From Sphingosinicellaceae bacterium (GTDB lineage: Bacteria > Pseudomonadota > Alphaproteobacteria > Sphingomonadales > Sphingomonadaceae), in the NCBI GenBank assembly GCA_019285715.1, contig CP079108.1:2991001-3055000 (forward strand): a DNA stretch of 64,000 nucleotides, read 5' to 3'. Shown here piece by piece: positions 17,965-27,845 of this stretch. Positions within the stretch are counted from its first letter, which is position 1. Every line of letters starts with the position of its first letter. The notes under the pieces are model-generated. The model was not told the origin of the DNA and did no database searches. It was given only the letters and a program-made list of their open reading frames with translations. The position numbers and the translations under genes are program-made.

Positions 17965-19046
17965 TCAGGCAGCTTTTGATGTCCCTCGCGCTGCTGACCG
18001 CCGCCGTCCCCGCCCATGCCGAGGACGGCGTCCGGCGAGCGTTCGTCGTCAAGGACTTCAAGCTCGAGAACGGCACCGTGCTCCCCGAGGCCAGGGTGAT
18101 GTATGCGACCTACGGCACGTTGAACAAGGCGCGCGACAATGCCGTGTTGCTGCCTTCCCACTACATGGCCGACGCGCATGGCTACGAGTGGTTGATCGGT
18201 CCCGACAAGGCGCTCGATCCGGCGAAATACTTTCTCGTGACCACCGAGTTGTTCGGCAACGGCAAGTCGTCCTCGCCGAGCAACACCCCGCCACCGTTCC
18301 ACGGTCCGAACTTTCCGGTGACGACGATCCGCGACAATGTTGCCGTGGTTCACCGTCTGCTCGGCGAGACGTTTCGGATCGCCCACCTGCGCGCCGTCGT
18401 AGGCTTTTCGATGGGCGGGCAGCAGGCGTTCCAGTGGGCGGTCAGCTACCCCGACTTCGCCGACCGGATCGTTGTCACCTCGGCCACCGCCAAGACCTAT
18501 CCGCACGGCGTCGTCCGGCTCGAAAGCCAGATCATCGCGCTGACCACCGACCCGGCCTTCGCCGGGGGCGACTATACCACCCAGCCCAAGCGAGGGCTGG
18601 AGGCGTTCGGTGCGGTGTGGGCGGCGTGGCTGTTTTCGCAGGAGTGGTGGCGCGATGAATTGTGGCGCGCCGGCTCCCCCCCTGGCACGACCTTCCAGAA
18701 GGTGTTCGACGGTTTCCACAAGGACTTCATTCCCGGTGCCGACGCCAACGACCTGATCCTCCAGATGCGAACATGGGAGGTGCACGATGTCGGCACGACC
18801 CCGGGCTTCGGCGGTGATGTCAAGCGTGCGCTCGCGTCGATCAAGGTGCCGCTACTGTATATGCCGTCGGAGACCGACCTATATTTCCCGGTCGGCGATG
18901 CGCGCTACGAAGCACAGTTCATCCCGCATGTGACCCTGACGCCGATCCCGTCATTGTGGGGTCATACCGCCGGTGCCGCCAGCAACCCAGCCGACGCCAA
19001 GTTTCTCAACGACACCATCGGTGCCTTCCTCAACGGGCCCCGATGA
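17961..19046 (+). CDS. MetX-like alpha/beta hydrolase, exported
   Basis: A 361-residue alpha/beta-hydrolase of the homoserine-O-acetyltransferase-like group. The ATG overlaps the S9 stop (ATGA). A signal peptide ends at AHA (residue 21), which argues against a role in methionine synthesis. The triad is Ser150 in VVGFSMGGQQAF, Asp306 in PSETDLYFPV and His335 in LWGHTAG. VMYATYGTLN and the TELFGNGKSSSPSN oxyanion region are typical of this subgroup. It probably acts as a hydrolase or acyl-transferase on products of the neighbouring peptidases and amidase. The next gene overlaps it by 4 bases. Confidence 0.85.
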   Translation: MIRQLLMSLALLTAAVPAHAEDGVRRAFVVKDFKLENGTVLPEARVMYATYGTLNKARDNAVLLPSHYMADAHGYEWLIGPDKALDPAKYFLVTTELFGNGKSSSPSNTPPPFHGPNFPVTTIRDNVAVVHRLLGETFRIAHLRAVVGFSMGGQQAFQWAVSYPDFADRIVVTSATAKTYPHGVVRLESQIIALTTDPAFAGGDYTTQPKRGLEAFGAVWAAWLFSQEWWRDELWRAGSPPGTTFQKVFDGFHKDFIPGADANDLILQMRTWEVHDVGTTPGFGGDVKRALASIKVPLLYMPSETDLYFPVGDARYEAQFIPHVTLTPIPSLWGHTAGAASNPADAKFLNDTIGAFLNGPR

Positions 19047-20659
19047 ACCGGTCAACCGTGGAGACAGTCTTGCAGCCGACCCTTCCCCTCGTCGCCGCCA
19101 TCGCGCTGATCGCCGCCGGCCCGGCGCCGAAGTACGATATCGTCGAGAAGTCCATTCCCGAACTCCAGGCCGATCTCGCCGCTGGCAGGACGACATCGGC
19201 GGCGCTGGTGAGGTTGTACGGGGCGCGGATCGCGGCGCTTAATCCGAAGTTACATGCGGTTATCGTCCTGAACCCGGCAGCCCCTGCCGCAGCCGCAGCC
19301 GCCGATGCGGCGCGGCGGGCTGGACGGCCCGGGGGACCGCTCGCCGGTATTCCAATCCTGCTCAAGGACAACATCGAGAGCCTCGATCCCATAGCAACCA
19401 CCGCTGGCTCCCTGGCACTGGCGAAGAATATCGGCGGCCGCGACGCACCGCTGGTGGCACGCCTGCGCGCGGCAGGTGCGATCATTCTTGGCAAGACCAA
19501 CCTGTCGGAATGGGCAAACATCCGTTCGTCGCACTCGATCAGTGGATGGAGCGCGGTCGGCGGCCAGGCGCGCAATCCCTACGCGTTCGACCGCAATACG
19601 TGCGGATCGAGCGCTGGATCAGGCGCAGCCGCTGCCGCCAGTTTCGCGGCGGCGACGATCGGCACCGAAACCGACGGCTCGGTCACCTGTCCGGCGGCGA
19701 TCAACGGGCTGGTAGGGCTGAAGCCAACCGTCGGCCTGGTCTCGCGCACCTTCATCGTACCGATCAGCCATAGCCAGGATACTGCCGGTCCGATGACGCG
19801 GAGCGTGCGCGATGCGGCGCTGGTGCTCGATGCGATGGCGGGCAGCGATCCGGCCGACCCGGCAACGAAGGCCGCCAATTCGATGGGACATGATTTCGCT
19901 GCGGCCCTCAAGCCGGGGGCGCTCAAGGGTGTCCGCGTCGGCGTGCTGCGCTTCGCCGCCGATTTCCACCCCGAAACCGAGGTGGTATTCAAGAAGTCGC
20001 TGGCCGTCCTCCAGGCAGCGGGCGCGACGCTGGTCGACATCGCCAAGTTTCCGGGAGACGCCAAGCTCGGAGAGCTTGAGCAGGCCGTGCTGATGACCGA
20101 GCTCAAGGCCGACCTGAATGGCTATCTCGCCTCGACCAATCCCGAGCGCGTCCGGACCCGCTCGCTGGCTGACCTGATCGCCTTCGACAAGGCGCATGCG
20201 GCTCAGGAGATGCCGTTGTTCGGACAGGAGCTGTTCGAAACCGCAGAGAAAACCAAAGGTCTGGCCGACCCGGCCTATCTCAAGGCCGTGGCCGACGCCC
20301 ATCGGCTTGCCGGACCTGAGGGCATCGACAAACTCCTCGCCGATAACAAAGTCAGCGTGCTGGTCGCACCGACACTCGGACCATCGTGGCTGATCGATCC
20401 GGTCCTCAAGGACAATTTTGCCGGTGGTGGTGCCGGGCAGGCACCAGCGGTGGCAGGCTATCCGCACCTGACCGTGCCGATGGGGCTGGTCGACGGCCTG
20501 CCAGTCGGGCTGTCGTTCATCGGTGCTGCGTGGAGCGACCGCACTTTGCTCGCCTACGGTTACGCCTTCGAGCAGGCAGCGCAGGCACGTCGCCCACCTC
20601 GCTATCTACCGACGGTCGAGATCAAGTCGCTGGCGGCGGCGAACGCGGGCATTCGCTGA
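19043..20659 (+). CDS. Amidase-signature enzyme, exported
   Basis: A 538-residue amidase. The Ser-cisSer-Lys triad is visible: Lys108 in ILLKDNIES, cis-Ser190 in CGSSAGSGAA and Ser213 in TETDGSVTCPAAINGL. The family hydrolyses carboxamides to acid and ammonia. A hydrophobic N-terminus (LPLVAAIALIAAGPA) suggests export. The ATG at 19043 overlaps the previous stop by 4 bases. It could complete breakdown of amidated peptides or C-terminal amides produced by the S9 peptidase in the same operon. Confidence 0.92.
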   Translation: MNRSTVETVLQPTLPLVAAIALIAAGPAPKYDIVEKSIPELQADLAAGRTTSAALVRLYGARIAALNPKLHAVIVLNPAAPAAAAAADAARRAGRPGGPLAGIPILLKDNIESLDPIATTAGSLALAKNIGGRDAPLVARLRAAGAIILGKTNLSEWANIRSSHSISGWSAVGGQARNPYAFDRNTCGSSAGSGAAAAASFAAATIGTETDGSVTCPAAINGLVGLKPTVGLVSRTFIVPISHSQDTAGPMTRSVRDAALVLDAMAGSDPADPATKAANSMGHDFAAALKPGALKGVRVGVLRFAADFHPETEVVFKKSLAVLQAAGATLVDIAKFPGDAKLGELEQAVLMTELKADLNGYLASTNPERVRTRSLADLIAFDKAHAAQEMPLFGQELFETAEKTKGLADPAYLKAVADAHRLAGPEGIDKLLADNKVSVLVAPTLGPSWLIDPVLKDNFAGGGAGQAPAVAGYPHLTVPMGLVDGLPVGLSFIGAAWSDRTLLAYGYAFEQAAQARRPPRYLPTVEIKSLAAANAGIR

Positions 20660-20689
20660 AGTGAGCGAGCTGCACAATTGGGGACTGTC

Positions 20690-21959
20690 ATGATCAAGAT
20701 GGCTCGACACCTGCTGGCAGCGATGCTGCTGGCGACGGCTGGCGTCTCGCACGCCGAGGACATCGTCATCCATGCCGGGCACCTAATCGACGCGGTCCAG
20801 GGTGTCGATCGTCATTCATGATAACCGCATCGTCGGGGTCCAGCCGGGCTTCGTCGCCCCGCCCGGCGCGCGGGTCATCGACCTGTCGAACGCCACGGTG
20901 CTGCCCGGCCTGATCGACTGCCACGTCCATATAACCACGCAATTCGATGGCGGCGATCCGATCCGCGAGGCGGTGACGCGCTCGGCCCTCGACGCGGCGT
21001 TTCTCTCGACCCGCTACGTAAAGGCGACGCTTGACGCCGGTTTTACGACGGTGCGCGATGTCGGCTCCGACACCGACCTCGTCGTTGCCCTGAAGCGCGC
21101 GATTGCCACCGGCACGATCCCCGGCCCGAGGATGTTTGTCGCCGGCGCTGCCCTCGGGCCCACCGGTGGCCACGGCGACCCCGCCAACGGGCTCGACCCG
21201 GCGCTGTCACACCCCGGCTGGAGCGACGTGACGATCGACGGCGCCGACGCCGCACGGCGCACGGTCCGCAACTTCAAGCGGCGCGGCGTCGACCTGATCA
21301 AGATCATGCCGTCCGGCGGCGTGCTGTCGATCGGTGACGATCCCAACCTGCAACTGATGTCGGACGACGAGATCAAGGCCGTCGTCGACACTGCCCACGC
21401 GCTACACATGAAGGTCGCGGCGCACGTCCACGGCACGCAGGCGATCAATCACGCCATCATGATGGGTGTCGACTCGATCGAGCATGGCTCGTTTGCCGAT
21501 GCCGAGTCGCACAAGCTGTTCAAGGCGCACGGCACTTATCTCGTGCCAACGCTACTGATCGGCGAGCGCGTCCTCGAGATCGCGCGTAGCCACCCCGAGC
21601 AACTGCCGCCGAGCGCGGCTGCCAAGGCCATCGCAGTCGTGCCGGTCATGCAGGCCAACTTCGGCAAGGCCTATCGGGCCGGGGTCAAGATCGCGTTCGG
21701 TACTGACGAGAGCCTGGTGCCGCACGGGCAAAACGCGCGAGAGTTCGAACTTATGGTCAAGGGTGGCATGACGCCGATCGACGCGATCTGGGCCGCTACG
21801 GCGAACGCTGCCGACTTGATCGGCGATGCCGAGGATATCGGCTCGGTTCAAGCCGGCCGCTACGCCGACCTCGTCGCGGTCAGCGGCGACCCGTTGAAGG
21901 ACATCACGGAGCTTCAGAGGGTGATGTTCGTGATGAAGAATGGTGTGACAATTCGTTGA
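20690..21959 (+). pseudogene. Amidohydrolase, exported, apparently frameshifted near codon 38
   Basis: A metal-dependent amidohydrolase (imidazolonepropionase/prolidase-like group) split into two frames. The first frame starts at ATG 20690 and gives a signal peptide plus the family's opening strand (AEDIVIHAGHLIDAVQG), then stops at TGA 20819-20821. The rest is open one frame over from about 20802: VSIVIHDNRIVGVQ, the metal-binding HVHITT, then KIMPSGG, HVHGTQAINH, DSIEHGSF and FGTDES with the catalytic Asp. Homologues have about five more residues at the join, so loss of roughly 14 bases fits. A GTG at 20802 could start a 385-residue product lacking its signal peptide, but no ribosome site precedes it. 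A sequencing error is possible. Confidence 0.8.
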
Positions 21960-22055
21960 CCGAGCCACCGCACACGCGGCGGAAGCGGCAACAGGATCGT
22001 TATCGGGCGGTACATTCTGCGATTATGGCAGCGCCTAAGTTACGGGAAACTCTCG

Positions 22056-24146
22056 ATGAAAAAAGCGGCGGTGATATTGGCGGGCGTACTCTCGGTGGGG
22101 GCTTCGGCGCAGTTGCCGCCAGACCCCTATATCTGGCTTGAGGACGTATCCTCGCCGCGTTCTCTGGCGTGGGTAGATGCCGAAAACGCGCAGACCGTGG
22201 CCCTGTTCGAGAAGGATCGGCGCTATCCGGCACTGTTCGCCGACGCGCTCAAGATCGCAGAAGCCACCGACCGCATCCCGATGCCCGAACTGATCGGCGG
22301 CAACGTCACCAACTTCTGGCAGGACAAGACCCACGTCCGCGGCATCTGGCGAACGACGACGCTCGCCGACTACCGGAGCGCCGCGCCACACTGGAGGACC
22401 TTGCTTGACCTCGACGCGCTGTCGGCCGCCGACAAGGCCAATTACGTCTGGAAGGGCGCAAACTGCGAGCCGGTTGCCGAGCGACGCTGCATGATCGCCC
22501 TGTCGGATGGCGGCGAGGATGCGACCGTGCTGCGCGAGTTCGATCTAGGCACTGGTCACCTGGTCGACGGCGGTTTCAACCTGCCAACCAGCAAGCAGAA
22601 TGTTGTGTGGGAGGATCCCGATACATTGCTGGTCGCGCGCGACTGGGGGCCGGGCACAATGACGGCGGCGGGCTATGCCTTCGTGGTCAAGCGCCTCCAT
22701 CGTGGCCAACCGCTGAGCGCCGCGCATGAGGTCTACCGCGGCACTCCCCAGGACGGCGGATACGGAGTCTACCCGTTCGCGCTGATCGACGGCCAGGGTC
22801 ACCGCGCCACCGGTATCGTCCGAACCGTGACCACTTTCGAAAGTGAAATCCACCTGTTCGGCACGTCGGGAATGATCAAGGTCGACGCGCCTCCGAAGCT
22901 CGAACTGTCCGGGCTGGTCGACGGCAAGCTGATCTTCAACCTCGCGAGTCCCTGGCCGGTGGCGGGGAAGCCGGCAATCCCGGCAGGTGCGGTCGTCGCG
23001 GTCGATGCTGCGGCTGCCGCGACCGGCAAGCCGCTGTCGCCCGAGACCGTGTTCATGCCGAATGCGCGCCAATCCGTCGACGGCGTCGAGGTCACTAGGT
23101 CCGCCGTGATCGCCACGATCTACGACAACGTTCGTGGCCGCGCTTATAGCTTCAAACCGGTATCGGGCGGGTGGCAAGCGACGCGACTCGCGCTGCCAGA
23201 CAATGCCTCTGTCGACCTTGTCGCCAGCGACCCGCACAGCGACGACGCGTTCTTCAGCGTCGCCAGCTTTCTGACCCCGACAACGCTGTGGCAGGGCGAG
23301 ATCGGGACCTCGAAAATTGCGCAGATCAAGGCTGTGCCGGCGCGCTTCGACGCGTCGAACTTTGTCACCGAGCAGTTCGAGGCGACATCGAAGGACGGTA
23401 CGAAAATCCCTTATTTCGTCACGCACCGAAAAGGCGTGAAGCTCGACGGCACGACGCCGACCATCCTGACGGCCTATGGAGGCTTCCAGGTGTCGGAGAC
23501 GCCTTCCTACCGCGCCGTCACCGGCAAATTGTGGATGGAACGCGGCGGGGCCTACGCAGTCGCCAATATCCGCGGCGGCGGCGAGTTCGGACCGGCGTGG
23601 CACGAGGCGGCGTTGAAAACCAAACGTCAGAACGCCTACGATGACTTTGCTGCGGTCGGCGAGGACCTGATCGCGCGCAAGCTCACCAGCCCGCGCCGGC
23701 TCGGCATCAGCGGTGGCTCCAACGGCGGACTGCTGATGGGTGTCGAGATGACCCAGCGACCGGATCTGTGGCACGCGGTCGAGATCGACGTACCGCTGCT
23801 CGACATGCTGCGCATCGAGAAGATCGCCGCGGGCGCATCGTGGGTCGGCGAATATGGCAGCGTCGCCAACCCCGACGAGCTGGCGTTCTGGCAGAAGGTG
23901 TCGCCCTACCAGCAGCTTAGGAAAGGTGTCGCATACCCGACGCCGTACATCTTCACGACTACCAAGGATGACCGCGTCGGTCCGGTACACGCCCGGAAAT
24001 TCGCGGCGCGGATGAAGGAGCTGGCGCTGCCCTATTACTACTACGAGAACACTGAAGGCGGACACGGCGCTGGTGCGAATTTAAAGCAAGTGGCGCGCAC
24101 GACCACCTTGGGCATGATCTATTTCACGCGGATGCTGATGGATTAG
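22056..24146 (+). CDS. Prolyl oligopeptidase (S9A), exported
   Basis: A 696-residue prolyl oligopeptidase. It begins with a signal peptide (KKAAVILAGVLSVGASAQ), followed by the family opening PDPYIWLEDV. A seven-blade propeller region precedes the C-terminal hydrolase: Ser555 in ISGGSNGGLL, Asp in TTKDDRVGPVHA (residues 638-639) and His670 in EGGHGAG. The YGGFQ and NIRGGGEFGPAWH segments are classic S9A marks. These enzymes cut after proline in short peptides and need the substrate to enter the propeller. It sits at the end of the receptor-peptidase cluster and is separated by 137 bases from the second TonB receptor. Confidence 0.93.
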   Translation: MKKAAVILAGVLSVGASAQLPPDPYIWLEDVSSPRSLAWVDAENAQTVALFEKDRRYPALFADALKIAEATDRIPMPELIGGNVTNFWQDKTHVRGIWRTTTLADYRSAAPHWRTLLDLDALSAADKANYVWKGANCEPVAERRCMIALSDGGEDATVLREFDLGTGHLVDGGFNLPTSKQNVVWEDPDTLLVARDWGPGTMTAAGYAFVVKRLHRGQPLSAAHEVYRGTPQDGGYGVYPFALIDGQGHRATGIVRTVTTFESEIHLFGTSGMIKVDAPPKLELSGLVDGKLIFNLASPWPVAGKPAIPAGAVVAVDAAAAATGKPLSPETVFMPNARQSVDGVEVTRSAVIATIYDNVRGRAYSFKPVSGGWQATRLALPDNASVDLVASDPHSDDAFFSVASFLTPTTLWQGEIGTSKIAQIKAVPARFDASNFVTEQFEATSKDGTKIPYFVTHRKGVKLDGTTPTILTAYGGFQVSETPSYRAVTGKLWMERGGAYAVANIRGGGEFGPAWHEAALKTKRQNAYDDFAAVGEDLIARKLTSPRRLGISGGSNGGLLMGVEMTQRPDLWHAVEIDVPLLDMLRIEKIAAGASWVGEYGSVANPDELAFWQKVSPYQQLRKGVAYPTPYIFTTTKDDRVGPVHARKFAARMKELALPYYYYENTEGGHGAGANLKQVARTTTLGMIYFTRMLMD

Positions 24147-24283
24147 GAACCGCTCCCAAGCAGGCGCCGCGCGCCCGTAACCCGTTTGCAACACATCATC
24201 ATCCGAAGACGAGCTGCGTCAAGTTGTCGTGATCACAGCCAAGGCTCAAGTGTTAGCGTCGGCTTTCCAGACCACAAACGCGG

Positions 24284-27200
24284 GTGAGCAGCGTGCAAAC
24301 AAGCAATTCCAAGAAACTATTTTTGCGCAGTGCGGCTACTGCGCTTGGTTTGGTTGCGGTTGCGGCACAATCCCAGACGACTTCAGCAAGCTCGGCAGGA
24401 ATTGCTGCCACAAGCTCGTCGTCCGATGCGGGTGTTGATGAAATTATCGTTACGGGATCACGATTGAAGCGCGTCATCACAGATACGGTCGAGCCAACTT
24501 TCATCGTGGACGCCAAACAGATCGAGACGCGCGGCTATACGAATGTCGCTGACGCCTTGCGTGAGCTGCCTGAGTTTGGGCCAGGGTTAAACGGTGTTGG
24601 CAACGGGCAGTCGGGCTTTGGCCCGGGGCAGTCGTTCGCCGACTTTTTTAACCTCGGTTCACAGCGGACGCTGGTGCTTATCGACGGGGTGCGAGTCGTC
24701 CCCAATATTACCGCCTCAAACTTCGGACCAGGAGCCGGATCCGGGGGCAGCCAGGTCGACCTTAATACGATACCGATCGGTCTGCTCGAGCGGGTCGAGA
24801 CCGTGGCGGTCGGCGGTGCGCCGATCTACGGATCCGATGCAATCGCCGGCACGGTCAATTTTATCCTTAAAAAGAATTACCAGGGCATTGAATTCACCGG
24901 CGAGTCCGGCATTTCCAACGAGGCCGATGCGGCAAGCTATCGGCTTGGCGTAATTGCCGGCAAGAACTTCGCGGACGGACGCGGCAACATCACCGGGTCG
25001 TTCGAGTATGATCGAAGCGAAGGTCTGGTCTACAATGATCGTGCCAGCACGGCGTCCGGCTTGTTTTTCACGACCGCACCCGCGGGTTCGCAATACCAGC
25101 AGGTACTTTATCCCAGCCAGCGTTTGCCCAGCCTGTCTGAGCAGGGCATCCCTTACACCACTGACGATTTCCAGCCAAATGTGCTGAACGGTGCGGGCCA
25201 GCCGGTCCGCTTCTCGCCGGGTGGCAACCTGATCCCGATCGATTTCGGCACGCCGACCGGAAACTTCCTAAATTACAGTGGCGGCAATGGTCTCAATCTG
25301 GCCGACGTCAGCAACCTTCAAACGCCGTCCGATCGCTACCTCGGCACCATACTCGCGAACTTCGAGTTCAGCGACCACATCAAGGCGTTCGCCCAGGGAT
25401 GGTTCAGCCAGTCCAAGACGAAGAACCTTGTCGCCCAAGGCTATTACAACACCGCCTTGTTTGCCGGTGCCGGGGAAATCAACGGCAATTTCATCATCCC
25501 GATCACAAATCCGTTCCTGACGCCGCAGGCGCGCTCGATCATCCAGAGCAACCTGCCTGCCGGACAAGACTTCTTTTATCTCGGTCGCGCCAATGAGGAT
25601 ATCGAACCAAGCAGCGCTACTGGCGATCAGCGGACGTATCGGTTCGTTGCCGGCCTCAGCGGTGACTTCGGCGTGCTCGGACACAACCTCAACTGGAGCG
25701 TAACCGGAACATATGGAAAAAATCGTTCGATCAACCTGTCGCCGCAGGTGGTCACCCAGAACTTCAACAATGCGGTAAATGCGGTCGCAAACCCCGACGG
25801 CACGATCGCCTGCGCGCCCGGCTATACCAATGCGGCCATCGCCACCATCAGTTCGACCTGCTCGCCGTTAAATCTGTTCGGTAACGGCAGCCCAAGCCAG
25901 TCCGCGCTCGACTATATCACCGCAATCGCCCGCTCGGTTAGCACGAACGAGCTCGTCGATGTCGTCGCCAGCGTGAGCGATGACTCGCTGATCAAGCTGC
26001 CAGGCGGTGATGCAGGATTCGTCGTCGGCTACGAACACCGCGATGAACGCGCGCGCTTCGACCCTGGCACGTTCTATCTTGGCCAGCCGAACGGTGACGG
26101 GACCTTCACGCAATACGGAAATTCGATCCCGATCAACCCCGTCGCTGGCGGTTTCCATACAAATGAAGGCTTTGCCGAGATCAACCTGCCTTTCATTGCA
26201 CCAAAGAACAACTTGAAGTTTCTAGATCTTCTCGAGGTCAAGGCGGCGGCGCGATATGTTTCTCATTCGTCGGCAGGAGGCGACTTCACGTGGACCGGCG
26301 GCGGCCGGCTGGCGATCATTCCGGATATCGTCTTCACCGGCAACTTCACAAGGTCCATCCGGTCGCCGTCGATCACCGAACTCTTCGCACCAGTCGGCCA
26401 GGCGTTTTTCCTGGCGAACGATCCATGCGACTCGCGCTACATCACCTCAGGCCCGAACCCTGCCAATCGCGCGAAAAACTGTGCAGCGGCAGGCATCGCT
26501 CAACCATTTTCTTCCAATATTGTCGATTTCACCGCGCGGGGAACCTCAGGTGGTAACCCGAATTTGAAGAACGAGATTGCCAACAGCTGGACTGCGGGCG
26601 TACAGGTTCGGCCGCGCTTTGCGCCGCGATTAGCGCTCAACGTCAACTGGGTGAATATCAGCCTGAAGCAAGCGATCGTATCGTTGTCAGCGACTGACGT
26701 ACTCAATGGTTGCTACGACGCAACAAGCTATCCGGGCCCGACGTGCAGCAACTTCACACGCACGGACGGCCAGGTCACTTTCATCCAGACTGGAAACTTG
26801 AACGCTGCATCGTACGAATTTGGCGGATTGTCCGCGTCGGTTTCATATACGTTGCCAGCACCTTATATAGGCGCAACGGGAAACCTGTCGCTAAATGGAA
26901 ATTACCTCTACACCGACCGTCTGCAATATCGTGTCGGCAGCGGCGACCTAACCAAGGAAACGAACAGCATCGCGACGGCTAATGTCACCGAGCCCGGCAG
27001 CCGCCACCAGGCGACGGTGAACCTTAACTACGACAGCGACACTATCGGTTTTCAGTTGCAAGCCCGATATTTTGGCTCAGCGGTTTTTAACGCCGACGAC
27101 ACGGCAAACACCCGCAACATTAAAGGTGTCCCTCAGGTCGTCTTCCTGAATAGCACGCTGTCATTCAATGTCGACAAGACATATACGTTGCGACTGACGG

Positions 27201-27316
27201 TTGATAATATCCTTAATCAGGGATCTCCGTACCCCGCGATAGCACAAGACACATCGATATATTATGCAGCAATACTGGGACGCTATTATCGCGTTTCAGT
27301 TCGTGCAAGATTCTAG
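24284..27316 (+). CDS. TonB-dependent outer-membrane receptor (second)
   Basis: A 1010-residue receptor, paralogous to the one at 12771. It shares the TonB-box-like DEIIVTGSRLKR, plug motifs LVLIDGVRVV, SQVDLNTIPIGLLERVETVA and GGAPIYGSDAIAGTVNFIL, and a barrel ending in YYRVSVRARF with terminal Phe. The start is a GTG at 24284, with another GTG at 24293; both lead into a signal region (RSAATALGLVAVAAQ). Base composition is less GC-rich than in the upstream receptor, with more A/T third positions, hinting at separate acquisition. Ligand unknown; genomic context points to peptides. Confidence 0.92.
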   Translation: MSSVQTSNSKKLFLRSAATALGLVAVAAQSQTTSASSAGIAATSSSSDAGVDEIIVTGSRLKRVITDTVEPTFIVDAKQIETRGYTNVADALRELPEFGPGLNGVGNGQSGFGPGQSFADFFNLGSQRTLVLIDGVRVVPNITASNFGPGAGSGGSQVDLNTIPIGLLERVETVAVGGAPIYGSDAIAGTVNFILKKNYQGIEFTGESGISNEADAASYRLGVIAGKNFADGRGNITGSFEYDRSEGLVYNDRASTASGLFFTTAPAGSQYQQVLYPSQRLPSLSEQGIPYTTDDFQPNVLNGAGQPVRFSPGGNLIPIDFGTPTGNFLNYSGGNGLNLADVSNLQTPSDRYLGTILANFEFSDHIKAFAQGWFSQSKTKNLVAQGYYNTALFAGAGEINGNFIIPITNPFLTPQARSIIQSNLPAGQDFFYLGRANEDIEPSSATGDQRTYRFVAGLSGDFGVLGHNLNWSVTGTYGKNRSINLSPQVVTQNFNNAVNAVANPDGTIACAPGYTNAAIATISSTCSPLNLFGNGSPSQSALDYITAIARSVSTNELVDVVASVSDDSLIKLPGGDAGFVVGYEHRDERARFDPGTFYLGQPNGDGTFTQYGNSIPINPVAGGFHTNEGFAEINLPFIAPKNNLKFLDLLEVKAAARYVSHSSAGGDFTWTGGGRLAIIPDIVFTGNFTRSIRSPSITELFAPVGQAFFLANDPCDSRYITSGPNPANRAKNCAAAGIAQPFSSNIVDFTARGTSGGNPNLKNEIANSWTAGVQVRPRFAPRLALNVNWVNISLKQAIVSLSATDVLNGCYDATSYPGPTCSNFTRTDGQVTFIQTGNLNAASYEFGGLSASVSYTLPAPYIGATGNLSLNGNYLYTDRLQYRVGSGDLTKETNSIATANVTEPGSRHQATVNLNYDSDTIGFQLQARYFGSAVFNADDTANTRNIKGVPQVVFLNSTLSFNVDKTYTLRLTVDNILNQGSPYPAIAQDTSIYYAAILGRYYRVSVRARF

Positions 27317-27828
27317 CATGCGAAGATACAGTTCGTTGCGATTGATCGCGTGCAAAGAGTCGGTTTTAAGACGCCAGTAAGGTGTTAGGTATGCTGGATG
27401 ACTGGATGCCAGATTTTAGTATTGCTGCCTGAGCCTGAGAGCAGAATTAGTCCGGTGCGTATTTTATATACCGGATTTGTCGAACGAATGACGGGAATGC
27501 GTGCGCTGCTTATTCAGCGGCCTTTCCGGTTTCCACTGATACTGACGGTCGTCCCTCAGCCGACTCATCATGCGCAAACTGCGGCCTTGTGGTCGTGCAG
27601 AAGTTCTTCGGGCGGATCACTTCGTGGCGCCGAGCGCCACCGCCACAGCTCACCTTACACGCGGAAACCTGCGCGGCTGTCGGGGATTGGAGCGGCGGCT
27701 TCGGCAAGCCGCGAGTTTATTCATATGACGCCGGAGGCCGCCCAGACCACCGGGGCGAGCCTGGACGCGCAGATTAGAGCAAGCTACCCCGGGGTAGAAC
27801 GAAAAATCGGGCCTTACGACCGATGATA
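27317..27828. other. Gene-poor interval with a CTACCCCGGGGTAG palindrome
   Basis: I see no convincing gene in these 512 bases; short open frames on both strands lack recognisable motifs. A perfect 14-bp palindrome, CTACCCCGGGGTAG, lies at 27784-27797. The region separates two convergent transcripts, the second TonB receptor (plus) and the TIGR03032 gene (minus). Confidence 0.4.
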
Positions 27829-27845
27829 TTATTTAACGGTCGTAA
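27814..27845 (-). terminator. Hairpin at the end of the TIGR03032 gene
   Basis: Exact 9-base arms (TTACGACCG and CGGTCGTAA) around a 14-base A/T-rich loop that contains the stop codon. On the minus strand the second arm is followed by GGCCCGATTTTTC, a short T-run. The T-run is displaced from the stem and the loop is long, so this is only a possible intrinsic terminator. Confidence 0.4.

Noticed and set aside
15868-20659. Complete lasso-peptide biosynthesis locus
   Set aside because: Only the TonB receptor and S9 peptidase resemble such loci; no precursor peptide, B/C-type maturation enzymes, exporter or FecI/FecR pair was found.
20802-21959. Intact cytosolic amidohydrolase starting at GTG 20802
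   Set aside because: The in-line signal peptide and first strand just upstream in another frame, and the lack of a ribosome site, favour a frameshifted exported enzyme.
27398-27826. 142-codon plus frame after the second TonB receptor
   Set aside because: No ribosome site, no motif, uneven codon use; likely non-coding.
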